From Channallabes apus (lineage: Eukaryota; Chordata; Actinopteri; Siluriformes; Clariidae): a DNA stretch of 64,000 nt. Where the stretch lies: the NCBI GenBank assembly GCA_030522415.1, contig CM060113.1, positions 7,439,967 to 7,503,966 of the forward strand, in the 5' to 3' direction. The notes under the pieces are model-generated. The model did not search any database, was not told the DNA's origin, and saw only the letters and a list, made by a program, of their open reading frames with translations. This document shows, piece by piece, positions 36,401 to 49,341 of the stretch. The number at the start of each line of letters is the position of its first letter. The stretch's first letter is position 1. Both the position numbers and the translations under genes were made by a program.

Positions 36401-36799
36401 GTGCTGCTGCATCAACACTGTCACTAACCCACACCTGCATGGTGGCTCATGAAACCAGATTTTGAAAATATACATTATATATTCAGAAAAGTTGGCGATG
36501 TCACTGTCAATCACTTCATTCCACTTGTTTCAACACAGCACAGCTGAGAACACTCGTGTAGGGGGAATGTGTTTTAAAGTGGCTCTTCCACATACAGAAT
36601 TTAAAGCAATTACACCAGAAACCTTGTGTCAGGCAAATGTAATTAAGTGTTGCTGTATGCAAACCAGTTCATACTAATTGATGGACAACATTCTTTACTA
36701 TATTTTTCCCCCTGCTTTTCAATCCACAAGATTACCTTGACCTGCAAACAGTGCTCTCTTCACCACTGGTCTGTTGCCTCATTGTGTTCACTTGTCTCG

Positions 36800-36942
36800 T
36801 GCCTCGACTGTGTGAGGAATCTGGAATACCCAGAAGACACCCACCAAGCACAGGAAGAACTCCATGCACACTGGAAAACACTGGAATCGAACCCAGGAGT
36901 GCAAGGCAACAGTGATCATCACTAAACCACTGTGGCACTGCC
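36800..36942 (-). repeat. SINE fragment (head and first body part)
   Basis: 'tgtgaggaatctggaatacc' through 'aatcgaacccaggagtgcaa' to 'aaaccactgtggcactgcc', diverged and reverse-strand. Confidence 0.75.
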
Positions 36943-37102
36943 TTTTAAGCTCTGAGGTGCTTAATTGTGCGAGCCAATTTACAGTGATGGCCAAAAGTAT
37001 TAAGACAACATTATAGTTCTGCCTATCTGGCTGAACAGCTGTGTAAGTTAATGAATGGAACAAATATGTGGTGGGATTTTTACTTTTTCTGAAGTCGGGG
37101 TG

Positions 37103-37239
37103 GGCGGCACGGTGGTGTAGTGGTTAGCACTGTCGCCTTGCACCTCCAGGGTCCGGGTTCGATTCCCCGGGCCAGGCTCGATTCTCGTCTCTGTGTGCAT
37201 GGAGTTTGCATGTTCTCCCCGTGCTTGGTGGGTTTCCTC
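37103..37239 (+). repeat. SINE, 5' half only
   Basis: The tRNA head and first body segment are nearly perfect, and the match ends abruptly at 'ggtgggtttcctct'. SINEs usually lose the 5' end, so a later deletion or recombination removed the 3' half. Confidence 0.9.
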
Positions 37240-37959
37240 TATCTACACATGTTCACACATGCATTGCATGCGCGCGCACATTTACTTCCTGTTTGGTGTG
37301 TGTGTATCATATCCTTAAAGGGCTATTGCTTCTCAACAGGATGAGAATGTTTGCCCCTTTCGCAGGTTATCTACTGATTATATAAAAAAGTAATCACTAT
37401 TAAAATCTATTTAGATTTCATGTTGAATGATAGAAAATTCATCAATTGATTGAATGACCTCACACTATAAAGAGTCAACACTACAAGATAGACCAGAGTT
37501 CATTGTCCTAACTCAGAATTCTGATATAATAATACATAATGAATAATAATACCTGATATTAATACACAACACACTATAATGATAAATGTTCTGAGTTGCT
37601 GTATTTTTAATATCAGAATGAGTTCAGTTGTACTGAATCTATTATTTTTCAATTTCGTGTGGTAAGAGGCTTGAATTTAAGTTCAATAAGCAGAATATAC
37701 TGTTCATGTTTGCGTGTTTTTATATTTGGAGCTATCTTAACAGTACTGAACACTTAACTACTACTATAGTGATACAGTGTATGCTGTCATTTATAAGTAA
37801 ATCTAGATATAACAAACATTAACGTATCATGGTGAAGAAAAAAACTGCGATTTTCTGGTAACAAAATTGTGGCGAGTAAAAAGGCTGAATGGCGAGTGAC
37901 TCCGGAAATCCACATCGGCCAGTCAGCAAAAAAGTTAATGTCAAGCCCTGTACTGCAGG

Positions 37960-39575
37960 GGGGACGCTACTTTTTAAAAAGCAATGAGTCTTTAAAAAGT
38001 AATCAGTTACATTACAGCATTACTTTTTGATAAAAGTAACTAGTTCGAGTACTTTTCCATTGCAGAAAATAAAAACTCCTTTGTGATTCCTCATGCATAT
38101 TGTTTTAGCCAGACCTTTATAATTATTCTACCATCATCACTCAGCGAAGTTTGGCCCATAATCTGTTAACTACTAATACCCCCATCTCGCCTACTAATAC
38201 CCCCATCTCGCCTACTAATACCCCTATCTCACCTACTAATACCCCTATCTCACCTACTAATACCCCTATCTCACCTACTAATACCCCTATCTCATCTACT
38301 AATACCACTATCTCACCTACTAATACCCCTATCTCACCTACTAATACCCCTATCTCACCTACTAATACCCCTATCTCACCTACTAATACCCCTATCTCAC
38401 CCACTAATACCACTATCTCACCTACTAATACCCCCATCTCACCTACTAATACCCCTATCTCACCTACTAATACCCCTATCTCACCCACTAATACCACTAT
38501 CTCACCTACTAATACCCCTATCTCACCTACTAATACCCCTATCTCACCTACTAATACCCCTATCTCATCTACTAATACCCCTATCTCACCTACTAATACA
38601 CCAATCTCACCTACTAATACCCCTATCTCACCTACTAATAAACCAATCTCACCTACTAATACACCTATCTCACCTACTAATACACCTATCTCACCTACTA
38701 ATACCCCTATCTCACCTACTAATACCCCTATCTCACCTACTAATACACCAATCTCACCTACTAATACACCTATCTCACCTACTAATACCCCTATCTCACC
38801 TACTAATACCCCTATCTCACCTACTAATACCCCTATCTCACCTACTAATACACCAATCTCACCTACTAATACACCTATCTCACCTACTAATACACCTATC
38901 TCACCTACTAATACCCCTATCTCACCTACTAATACCCCTATCTCACCTACTAATACCCCTATCTCATCTACTAATACACCTATCTCACCTACTAATACCC
39001 CTATCTCACCTACTAACACCCCTATCTCACCTACTAATACCCCTATCTCACCTACTAATACCCCTATCTCACCTACTAATACACCTATCTCACCTACGAA
39101 TACCCCTATCTCACCTACTAATACCCCTATCTCACCTACTAATACCCCTATCTCACCTACTAATACCCCTATCTCACCTACGCAGTTTCGCGTGGTGGCC
39201 GAAAGTACGGGTCATCATGATTCACCGCGAGTTTTGCCGCTGTGATTAGGTTTTCTTCTTGCCGTGCATCGGTCCTCATATAGTCAAACAGCATAGGTGA
39301 GATAGGGGTATAACAGCAGGAATAACCGAGTGGGCGGGTTATCGGTGGCGGAGCTTGTAGGATGACTTTTACTCACACACTAACGGATTGGGAATGATTG
39401 CTGTCTGGCTCACGGATTACATAAATTGTCTGAATAACGAATTACATTTTTGAAAATGTAACTAAATGAATAAATACTTAAATGGCGGACCTAACGCGTC
39501 AGATTGCTCGTTATATCAAAAAAGTAATTCAAGTACTCTAACGCGTTACTTTGTAAGACGTTACACCCAACACTG
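37960..39575 (+). mobile_element. CAGTGTTGG-ended DNA element hosting a minisatellite
   Basis: The right end reads 'gttacacccaacactg' (inverse of CAGTGTTGGGTGTAAC). Both flanks of the minisatellite carry 'agtaactagttcgagtac' or 'gtaattcaagtactctaacg' motifs typical of the same fish element as 26490. The left terminus is not clear. Non-autonomous. Confidence 0.5.
38172..39179. repeat. 21-bp minisatellite, 48 units
   Basis: The unit is 'actaatacccctatctcacct'-like, 21 bp, repeated 48 times in register. Variants are mostly single changes: TCG in the first units, 'accact', 'acacca'/'acacct' and 'aaacca' in the middle. Because 21 is a multiple of three and the unit lacks stops, both strands stay open for hundreds of codons (TNTPISP on plus, VGEIGVL on minus). 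I do not call a gene. Confidence 0.96.
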
Positions 39576-39674
39576 GAAATCAAGTAATCAATGATGCGGC
39601 AAACACAGACAAGTGTCTCCTCTTATACTGTACCATGACAATTTGCCAACATGTGAACATTGACTGTTTTGTCT

Positions 39675-39790
39675 TTTGGCTGCTCCCACCGCGGAGTCAC
39701 CACACCGGACCTTCCGAACTTCATATGACTTGGCACAGGTTTTACCCTGTATTCCCTTCCTGATGCAACCCTCCTATTTTATCCTCGGAT
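39675..39790 (-). repeat. body fragment of a tRNA-Gly-type SINE
   Basis: 'ttggcacaggttttaccctg' and 'cccttcctgatgcaaccctc' match 46935-46995. Head absent. Confidence 0.55.
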
Positions 39791-39794
39791 AAGA

Positions 39795-42240
39795 CAAAAA
39801 ACAAAGTACAGACCCTCTTTAACTCCTATACTGTATTATCAGCCTTGATTTATGCACAATGTTCATCATGTCTACAGCTTTTGCTTTAGAAATGAAAGTG
39901 TTTCAGAGTAATTCACACTGTATAAACCAATAATCACTTCAAAAGAGATTTGCGGTTTCAACAGGGATGCTTAAAACCAGAACAAAAATTGACTTTTGAC
40001 TAAGATTAAGAGAACATGAAATGGCCCAGTTTTGGTTAGTGGAGTTTTCATTCTTCATCAATGAAGAAATAAAATCTGAATATCAGAGAGGCAGTGAGAT
40101 TTGTTGTTGTTGTTGTTGTTGTTGTCGTCGTCGTCTTTTACAGTGTGAGATGTAAAAAAAAAAAAAATTCCCAGTCTGCTAGCAGGTAATGAGCTCCTTG
40201 TCGATGCATAGGAGGGTTTGTGAGAAAGTGAAGTCAAGAACGTGTGACAGGAGAAAGAGGAGAATCGAATTACAGGTGGAACAGCAGGCAGTAAGGTTTT
40301 GCAGATGCAGGTGGGAAAGAATTTTCATTTTGTGGTGAGAATAGAGAGTGATGGCAGGAATAGAAAAGAGAAAGAAACACAATGGGGATAAACAGTGTCA
40401 TTGAGGTGACACAGTTCCAGAGGATGTGGCAAAAAGCTTACCGGAGCACAACACACTATGAGAACTGGAATAATAGCCAGGCAGGAAACGGGGACAGTCA
40501 CTATTGGTGAATATCTCCCTGGGCAGATGAGCCTGTTGTTAAGTACAACCTGTGGGCAGGTCTCTGCTGGGATTTTACCCTTTTTACGGCAGAGGAGTGG
40601 AGGCTTTGTAGGCCAGAGTCCGCACACCATAAATAAAACATGTGGGGATTTCAAACAAAGCCCTTTCGCTGGTGGGATGCCATGAAAAATTCAGAAAGCT
40701 AGAAGTGGTGGATGAAGGAGAGATGAGATAGGCGGAGAAGTACCGGTATTTTATCACCAAGCACCTACTGTAGATTTAAAGAGCTTCCACTTTTCAAGGT
40801 GTCAGGGTTGCCAGAGTTGCTAAAAATGCGGCAACGGTGGAAGACTAAAAACGCTGTCATCTTTTCATCTCGCAGGAGAAATGGTGGCCCTGAGTGAAGC
40901 ACTTAACATCGGATTATTGCAACACTGACCAACCGTTTCACCTCCGAGGACCCGCTGTTAAAAAGAGAGATGGATTTTATTAGGTGTGATAGATTTTCTA
41001 ATATATCCTAATACCTAGTACATGCTCAAAAATAAAGGCAACAAACTGTACTTTTTCTAGTGTGGAGGTACGGGTTACATGAAGGATACATCTTTTGTAC
41101 CTCTAGTGTGTATCTTTCTTCTTAGTTAATTATAAGTTGGGGCATTAAGGGCTGCCAAACTCCCTGATGATGTTCTCATCGGAGAAAAACCTTCCTGTAA
41201 AAGCTAGGTATCTACTACTGTATATAAACAGGGTAACTACTATGTTATGTAAGCCAAGTAAATGTTGCTGGGTTAATTACGAGATGCGGATCTTCTCTAT
41301 TATTAATGATGGCAATCAAAGCTAAGAAAGACTGCAAAGGTATTACTACAGCATCCTGCTACATAAAGGCATAGTAACTAGTAAACGTGGTGCAAAAAGT
41401 TTGTTCCTAGCAGCCCATGTAATGTGAGAGGAACATATCTGTTAGGATGAGTTGAAGTCATCACACTGAGCCACGTTCATGCGTTCAACAGCAAAAAAGT
41501 AAGTGAATGCAGTAAGAACATGTACAACTTCCCAGGAACGCAGTAGAAACCGGTAAGGACGTAGTGAACTGCCATGTTATTTGTTTTTGGACAAGCCTGG
41601 TGAGGGTCGAAATAAGATGCAGGAAGAATAAGGAGGTAGTAATGACAATATTGACGTGTTAACGGTGTAACTAACACCTCCTAAGGAGTCTCCATTGATG
41701 CTCTACAAGCATGACCCAGACAGGAAAGATTTGATTGTGTCCTGATTGAGTTGTCATTGGGATGTCACTGTATCGTTGCCGCATCGATGGCGCTCTCACC
41801 CACGTCTTGCTGTATAAGACGGCAAGTTCTTTTCAAATTTTATGGTCTTCTAGTGCTTACAGCGTTTATGGCACACATGCACAAGGTTCTCTGGTTTATC
41901 TACTGTATGTCTATGTCACGTTCAAAGAATTAAGTATAAATACTGGATCTAGTTCCTCACACCTTTACTCTGTGATGAAAAGCACTGTCCACATCACAGT
42001 ATTTATACCAACACACTGGATGGAGTGACAACGCTGTAAACGTGGTGAGATCTGATGGGACATAATAATAACTCTGGCTCTATCTGACAGGACATGGCGA
42101 GCATGTGAACATGTGCGTGAGAGCAAAACATTGAATACAAAGAATGAGGCCAGTAACCTTCATGCACAAATATACAGTACACATGTGAGCTTTTCATGGC
42201 CACTATGTAAACCAAGTTAAAATATAGTGGCAAGCAACAA
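39795..42240. other. intronic sequence, nothing recognised
   Basis: A (TTG)n run lies near 40100-40130. No coding or known repeat similarity is recognised. Confidence 0.45.
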
Positions 42241-42245
42241 GTAGC

Positions 42246-42904
42246 GGGCCCAAGCACCCTGCACCATCACCACCCGGGTTCACCAGAAATAAATTGGACA
42301 CAGTGGGCACGTGCATTTAAAGAAGACCAATAACATTATGACATACATTTAGAAAAAGGGGAATTTTATTTATAGACCTCCAAAAAGCCCCAGATGGTGG
42401 AAAAAAATGACTCAATATGATGTCACTTAATATAATGTAACACAGAAAGTTACTAAGCACTGTTCAGCATACTTACGGCGGACCCATTTGAGATATCAAA
42501 AATTCCTCCACAATTTTGCATCCTTAATGTATTTACAGGAGGAGGAATACATCAAAATCCATTGGGTGCGTTTTGCAAACGACCCAAAATAACTGACTTC
42601 CTGTTGAGTAGAGAAAATGATATGCGATGCAAAAGTTGTTCAGCTCAGTAAGATCTACATAAATACCAGGTTTTGTGTGCATACTTTCGAGTGTGTATGA
42701 TCTATGTAGCAAAATCTTGTGTGAGGGACTCTCAGGCATCCTAATGGCAGCAGAATCTGACCTGCCTGCCAATTTCCATGACACCTTCAGCATGTTAAGA
42801 CCCCCAAACAGTATGCCAAATATGGAGGGAAAAAATCCTTAGAAGAACAAGAGGGCCCTCATACATGATGATGACATAGGGCTGATGTCATAGTGCTTGG
42901 GCCC
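42246..42904. mobile_element. MITE-like element with GGGCCCAAGCAC ends
   Basis: The 12-bp ends GGGCCCAAGCAC (42246-42257) and GTGCTTGGGCCC (42893-42904) are perfect inverse complements. A similar 'gggccc...' element is, as I recall, widespread in fish. It contains no transposase. Target duplication not resolved. Confidence 0.6.
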
Positions 42905-43067
42905 TAATAAAATGTTCTATGATGTCCATGAATGATTAACACCAAGTACCAAAAAAAAAATCATATAGTCATACTTGTTCTGAAAATGCACATCTACAGT
43001 AGCCATAAAAATACAAACTTAATGTATGCAAAAGGGTTAATTGTACCACCCCAGAGACAACCAAGAG

Positions 43068-43290
43068 CAGAGGTGTCAAGTAACGAAGTACAAATACTTC
43101 GTTACCTTACTTAAGTAGAAATTTTGGGTATCTATACTTTACTGGAGTAATTATTTTTCAGCCGACTTTTTACTTCTACTCCTTACATTTTTAAGCAATT
43201 ATCTGTACTTTCTACTCCTTACATTTTAAAAATAGCCTTGTTATATAATAGCGCAACCCCCCCGGTTGCATGATAAGAACGCGCACATAT
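43068..43290 (-). mobile_element. CAGAGGTGTCAAG-ended element, one arm
   Basis: It is the inverse of 50870-51098, including the 'tacttaagtagaaattttgg' segment and a single 'ggttgcatgataagaacgcg' unit. The other terminus is missing. Confidence 0.7.
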
Positions 43291-43489
43291 GTGAACATAA
43301 ATTATCTGCATAGTTGTGACGCCGACAGTGCACGATAAATCAAGTTTTTGTCTATTAAAAAAAAGAGTCGGCTTACATTCGCCTAAACGAGTCGTTAGCA
43401 ATTCGAATCTTTCTCTGTTACGGATCCACGTCACTACATAACATATGTGCATAATGTCCGCCCATGTTCTACTTCGCGAACAACTTGGC

Positions 43490-43995
43490 TGCCATCTTAC
43501 AATTAATGTTACACACTCTTGTTAACATATGACACTTACCACTGAGAAACGTCCTGCTCCAGTCGTGCTTGCGGAACAGTTTCTTGTCGATGTGCCACTT
43601 CAACCGTTTCATCGTCAGACTCCGGCTCGAATTGATCCGGTAAAACCGACGCCATCTTTTCTATGTACTGTATTGACGGATCTCCAGAACCGGTGTTCAG
43701 TTATGGTAATGGGCGTTTCGTTTTCCAACACACGCAGTAGAGGTAGACCAATCATAAAGGACCGCCTCATCTGACCAAGATGGCTCAAGGAAAGGAGGGG
43801 TTTAGACAGACTGAATCTTCGAACTGCTTCACACGAGTCGTTTACGAATCATTTAGAAATGGGGTAAAATTAAATCTATTTTTGGAGAAAACTAAAGTGT
43901 TTTTTGACCGTGCATACATGTAAACCTGTTTTAAGAGACTCATTAAGCAATATTAGCAACCTTTAAAATGGCATAATAGGGGCACTTTAATATCT
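43490..43995. repeat. dispersed fish repeat, class not determined
   Basis: The end 'tggcataataggggcacttt' preceded by 'catgtaaacctgttttaaga' resembles a common teleost dispersed repeat. Its left boundary is uncertain. Confidence 0.4.
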
Positions 43996-44565
43996 GTAAG
44001 TGTGTAGGTTGCCTGCACAAATAGCCATGAATCTAAAGTTACTCAAATTTTCTTTTACAGCCAGGTAAAATAAATTCCATATGGTTCAGTGGTCCATGCT
44101 ATAGTTTAATCCGCGAAGAATAACATTTAATGTGAATGTCATGTAAGGATAGGGGCAATCTAAGAGTACTGTTTATCAGCAGTTATCTAGTGTCTTTTCT
44201 TGAAGTTTGGCATTTATTGAGTTATCTGCACTATCTTTGGCATTTATCGAACTATCTTGCTGCTGGCAGAGAAAAAAATAACTTCAGTTAAAAAAACAAC
44301 CATTCAGTTTCCTTTTTGTGTTCTTTTGTGTTAAATGTTTTATTTTGTAGAGCCATTTAGAACAGATAAGCTTCCCATGAAGGATGTTCAATGCTTTACT
44401 TACTGCATATAAAAGTTCTGTTGAAGTTCTCAATCCTGATTAGTCAGAACTAACGCTAGATATATTCATGTGGACATTTTTCAGCTACCATAGCAATTTT
44501 GGGGCCATTTGAATAAAAAAAAAATTTAAAAAGTGAAGGAAAGACTGTTTAAAACAGATATTCAC
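43996..44565. other. intronic sequence, nothing recognised
   Basis: No coding or repeat similarity is seen. Confidence 0.4.
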
Positions 44566-44569
44566 TAAG

Positions 44570-44825
44570 TGGTTAGCACTGTCGGGGTTGGTCTGGTTTG
44601 TGTTCATGGAATTTACATGTTGCCTCTGTGTTTGGTGGAGTTCCTCCGTGTACTTTGGTTTTCTCCAACAGTCCAAATACAGTATATCTGTTTTTTTTGT
44701 TTTTTTTTTCCAAGATTGGGGTGTAAGTACAGTATGTGTACTTTTGTCCTGCAATGGGTTGGGACCTCATATACCTGATCATATTGTAAGTGGTCCAGTA
44801 TATCTGATGGATGGATGAATAGATG
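44570..44825 (+). repeat. tRNA-derived SINE, old
   Basis: 'gtggttagcactgtcggggt' head remnant, 'ttggtggagttcctccgtgt' body, ending in GATG-rich repeats. It carries TACAGTA heptamers at about 44682 and 44727. Confidence 0.7.
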
Positions 44826-44829
44826 GATG

Positions 44830-45730
44830 GGTAAATGGATGGACCAAAAGTAATTGTCATGGTTGAAAAATAAAAATGTATTTGCATTGATTTGAGAAGC
44901 ACACTTTGGGATGTGCGGCCCATAACAGCACATGTGTGCATGTTTAATTGATTAATATTTTTCTTTTTACTATATGCTGTATCACTTCATTATTAGTCTG
45001 TTTTTTAGTAGAAATCTTAGCGCTCTTGTCTTTCATCACTAGTTGCATCACATGTCCCTATCACTGATTGTTACTCTGTTTAAGTCTTGCTAAATTCCCA
45101 ACAGGACATTCGAGCGAGCAGCCGGAGCAGCATGACCCATTACCATACATCAGGTCACCCTTGGCCGCTGGACAACACTGCTCTGTATATTGCTGTCACA
45201 CACCTTCATTTATGCTGGAACACAGTCTGGGGTGAAACAGGGTTGTCGTCAGACACTGTGTTATTCATGGCAAGGCCAAAACACTCTCATGCATCCTGAT
45301 TGAGATGAGTCAGTGTAGAATGCACAATATCAGCGATTAATCTGTAATAAACAACTTTTGCATGAATTAATTCTTTTTCATATGGGCTTGAAGATAACGC
45401 GCACGTGTGTGTGTGTGTGTGCGTGTGTGGACTACACAGTGTGGTTATGGAAACTTAGAAAGATGCACAAAGTAAATGAAGGTCATTTGAAGGTCATTTG
45501 AAGGTCACTCAGTATATAAGTAAAGTAATGTGTGTGTGTGTGTTTAAATTTGAGAATTTCACTTAATACAGAATGCAGGTGTTCTGTTGAAGTCCAATGA
45601 TACCACGGTATTTTCACCTTACCCGGGAATGCATTTTCCATAACAGCAGCTCTGAGAGTATTGGTAATAATAAATAACTGTTAATAATAAATTAATGGAA
45701 AACACATGGTGTAATTTAACAATTTAATTT
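44830..45730. other. intronic sequence, nothing recognised
   Basis: (GT)n stretches near 45405 and 45530. Confidence 0.45.
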
Positions 45731-45734
45731 TTTC

Positions 45735-45955
45735 CGCCTGCTTCATGTCTGAAACCCTGGCCTCCCAGGAACTCCTGTAATGGCCCAAAACACGTGGAAA
45801 TGGTTTGGACTGAGGTCAGGACTGTACGGGGATGTGGCGATAACTCGTATTCTGCACGTTGGTGACAAGTTACAGTATCTGTCAATTTTCAAGGATGAGG
45901 CGTTCCACTTGTCGAATGTTCACGGTAGTGGCCTCTGAGCCGCTTTACGCCGGAA
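45735..45955 (-). mobile_element. mariner relic, middle part
   Basis: 'gcttcatgtctgaaaccctg', 'cctcccaggaactcctgtaa' and 'gaggtcaggactgtacgggg' match the mariner family on the reverse strand. Both ends are missing. Confidence 0.75.
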
Positions 45956-45959
45956 TCAT

Positions 45960-46900
45960 TATTCACAGACATACAGACTTCTTTAAAACATTTATACTAT
46001 TCAAATGTTTTACTGACGCTAAGAGTCTCATCACTGTACTGTGCTTGAAGTTTTCTGTAAATGCAGTGGGTTTTTTTTCATTAACAGAAATTTCATCACA
46101 ACTCCAACATCACAATTTGATTTAAACGCATGTAAATGTATGTAAATGTCCAATGCTTGCCACCTAGTTGGCATAGTTTCTAGTGCATTGCTGTATGTTT
46201 GTTCTACTTGCTACATTTGTACACACAAATTAGTTAAATTACTGTGGCTTTGACCAGGCAGTTAATAAGAATGAATTAATGAATAAAAACAAATACCCTG
46301 TAAAATAAAAAAAGGAAAAAGAAAGAAAAAAATGCACAAGTGAAAACATAATCTATAGTATTAATAAAGTATACAGTACAGTATATTCTGTATGTACTGT
46401 TTATTGTACTGTATATTCAGTTAATGTTAACAATAAGCATTAGAATGGAGAAAAATGTGAACTTCGGAAGAATTTCAGAAACTTCTGGGATTTTCAGGGG
46501 GTATGGACATGGTGAGAAAAACGGGAAGAAAAAGTAGTACGTAGATGGCAGTGGGTACAGTAGTTTGTTTGCTTGATGTGTTTGCAGAAAGGTTATGATA
46601 AATTTAATAACCACTTTTGTCAAATATGGTGTGCAGAAGCGCATTTCAGAATTTCTTGGATTGTAGCCAATACGAACCCACAATGACCCAGGTGTCACAA
46701 ACCCTTTAAATCAGATTAGGTTAGATTTTACTTTATTTTTTACTGAACATGTACTGTATGGTACAAGGCAATGAAATACAGTTAGCATCTAACCAGAAGT
46801 GCATTTGTCACAGTGCAAAATGATTTGCATATGTAAACAGTACACAGTGAAGAAGGAATATATAATGCGTGTAAATGATTATACAGTAGGAGGACGTAAT
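45960..46900. other. intronic sequence, nothing recognised
   Basis: AT-rich with clustered TACAGTA/TACTGTA heptamers between 46372 and 46760. Confidence 0.45.
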
Positions 46901-46904
46901 GAAG

Positions 46905-47075
46905 GAAGATCAAGTGGTTGCCACAGCAGACCATCTGATCCGCACACAAGCTTTGCACAGGTTTTACACTGGATGCCCTTCCTGACGCAACCCACACACT
47001 TTATCCTTTATGGGAATCAAACCTGTGCCTTCCACACGGCAGGCGAGAAACCTACCACTGAGAGACCAATACCCA
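46905..47075 (-). repeat. tRNA-Gly-derived SINE
   Basis: Read on the minus strand, 47070-47015 gives 'ctcagtggtaggtttctcgc' and then 'ggtttgattccc'. This closely follows tRNA-Gly(GCC), with A box, 'ctcgcctgcc' anticodon arm and B box. The body continues with the 'cacaggttt' and 'cttcctgacgc' segments shared with 6295 and 39675. Confidence 0.75.
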
Positions 47076-47491
47076 TGATGGAGATATTGTAGATCAGGAT
47101 AAAAATTATTTGCATATGTAAATGTAAACAGATTTGTCCTTTATTTATTTAGATTTATCCTTGACTTTTACTTTAAGTCCCTAAGTGACATCTAATGAGC
47201 ATCCTGTTGCAGTCATGTGACCAATCTGTGAATCTGTGTACCTGTGACATCATTTCCCAAATGGTGGTGTGTGTGGTGTGAGTAGCAAATGTCACAGAAC
47301 TAACTAATTATAAAAAAAATTATGTTAATTAAAGTAGGTTCTTAGGATTCAATGACATCTCATAAATTAACAAAACTAACTCAGAAACCTAATTAGCTGA
47401 CTAGATTTGACAAGACAGATTTTTAAGTTAACATAGATAGTTTTTTTATGTTCTATCCAAAGAGACAGTTCGTCTGTTCTGATTGCATTTC

Positions 47492-47693
<202 letters not shown>

Positions 47694-47734
47694 AATTAAG
47701 AAATAATCATGTGACATGTCACATAAACCTCCCT

Positions 47735-48061
47735 CCCTCCCTCACTCACTCATCTTCTACAGTATATCGCTTTATCCTGTATCCAGGGTCACGGGGACCT
47801 GGAACCTATCCCAGGAGGCTTAGGGCACAAGGCAGGGTACACCTTGGACAGGGTGCCAATCCAACTCAGGGCACACACACATACAGTACAGTACACACAC
47901 TCACACACCCATTTACACACTACGGGCAATTTGAGAACCTAATCTGCATATCTTTGGACTGTGGGAGGAAACCGGAGTCCCCGGAGGAAACCCACCACCA
48001 CATGGAGAACATGCAAACTCCATGCACACAGAGACGGGAATCGAGCCTGGCCGGGAAATCG
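47735..48061 (-). repeat. tRNA-derived SINE, head missing
   Basis: Tail-to-body copy on the reverse strand ending at 'gagcctggccgggaaatcg'. It contains three CAGTA insertions relative to other copies (47758-47764 and the overlapping pair 47882-47893). Confidence 0.88.
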
Positions 48062-48064
48062 TCA

Positions 48065-49335
48065 TTGACAATACTATGTGGCGTCTTTCAACATGTGGTC
48101 TGTTTGGTCTGTGTTATATCCTCATAATGTCCCTTAACGGAGCAATGAATGGGTCTGGGCCGTTATTATTCAATTGGAGCTGAAATCCACATGAGGTTCC
48201 ACCTTAGTCAACCAAACACAGGAATCTGAGGCTACAGCACAAACCCATGCACACTATAACTGGGCAGCTGAAGACTGGAGGCAAGAAAAAAAAAAGATAT
48301 CCAACAGTTAGATAATTGAATGAATGAGCACGGGTACAGCTGCTCCTATAAAAGTGTCTCTATATACTTTATGCCCACGAAGCAGGAGAAGATCGAGCAG
48401 TCATGTGAAGATGGACCCTGACAGCCTTGACGTTTGTCAGTGAAACCACTCACACAGTCCAAAGAGTCCAGCTGCTCCTCCTCTTCTATCACTCTTCATC
48501 TTTCTTTGTCTCTTCTCTTGCCTTTTCATTCACCCTCTCATGATCAGCCCTGAGGGAGGAAAAAAAAAGCAGTGGCTCAAGCACTCCAAACTGAAAAGAA
48601 AAGAAAAGAAAAAAAAACTTCTCCTGCTGTAGGTGATGAAACTGTTGCAGTCATTTTGAAGCCTCACTTGACAAGTCGCTCCGAAAACAGATTTTTCTAG
48701 CTGGGAGAACTGTTTGAAGTGCTTAACACCTTTATCATGGCTGATTTTGCTCGAATTACCCACAGTGCTTGTTTGTCACCCCCCCCCCTCCGTCTGTGAC
48801 TCATCCGACGTTTTGATCTTTCATGACAAGCACATTGATTCAAACTTATCTTAAGGGTAGTAAAAAAAAAAAAACAATCTGACAAACTTTTGCTTCTTAA
48901 TGTTGGTATACACAACAAAACAGCTTCCCTTTGAAAAATATCGAGCTTCTGAACCTTGTTTTGAGTGATGGCAAAGGTAGATTTCTACTAAGGGACTTGA
49001 AGCATCCCTGCATTGTATCTGTAAAATATCCTCAAATTGTTAGTCAAGTAAGATAATATCAGCTGGAATATGTACAATATTATAAATGAATAAAATAATG
49101 CAAGTGTTTCCATTAATATTATACATAAAATACATATATAAATAATACATAAAAATGTATTAAAATAATTGTTTTATGTTAAATGTGTATTTTTAGTTTG
49201 ATTACTAATAATTAAATGAATTAACTGTTAATTACTATAATTGCATTGACTCTAGCACTCAACTCTTAACACTTTTTATAATAATTATAATAGTTATAAT
49301 AATAACAATAATAATAATCTTCATCTCTTGTCTCT
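48065..49335. other. intronic sequence, nothing recognised
   Basis: AT-rich; no coding similarity apart from the exon that follows. Confidence 0.45.
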
Positions 49336-49341
49336 CTACAG

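Noticed and set aside
38172..39179. CRISPR-like array
   Set aside because: Units are contiguous with no spacers, and the setting is a vertebrate intron.
38151..39245. 364-codon open frame (TNTPISP repeats) and its 292-codon minus counterpart
   Set aside because: Both follow from a 21-bp stop-free tandem unit. There is no unique domain, signal or splice context, and both strands are equally open.
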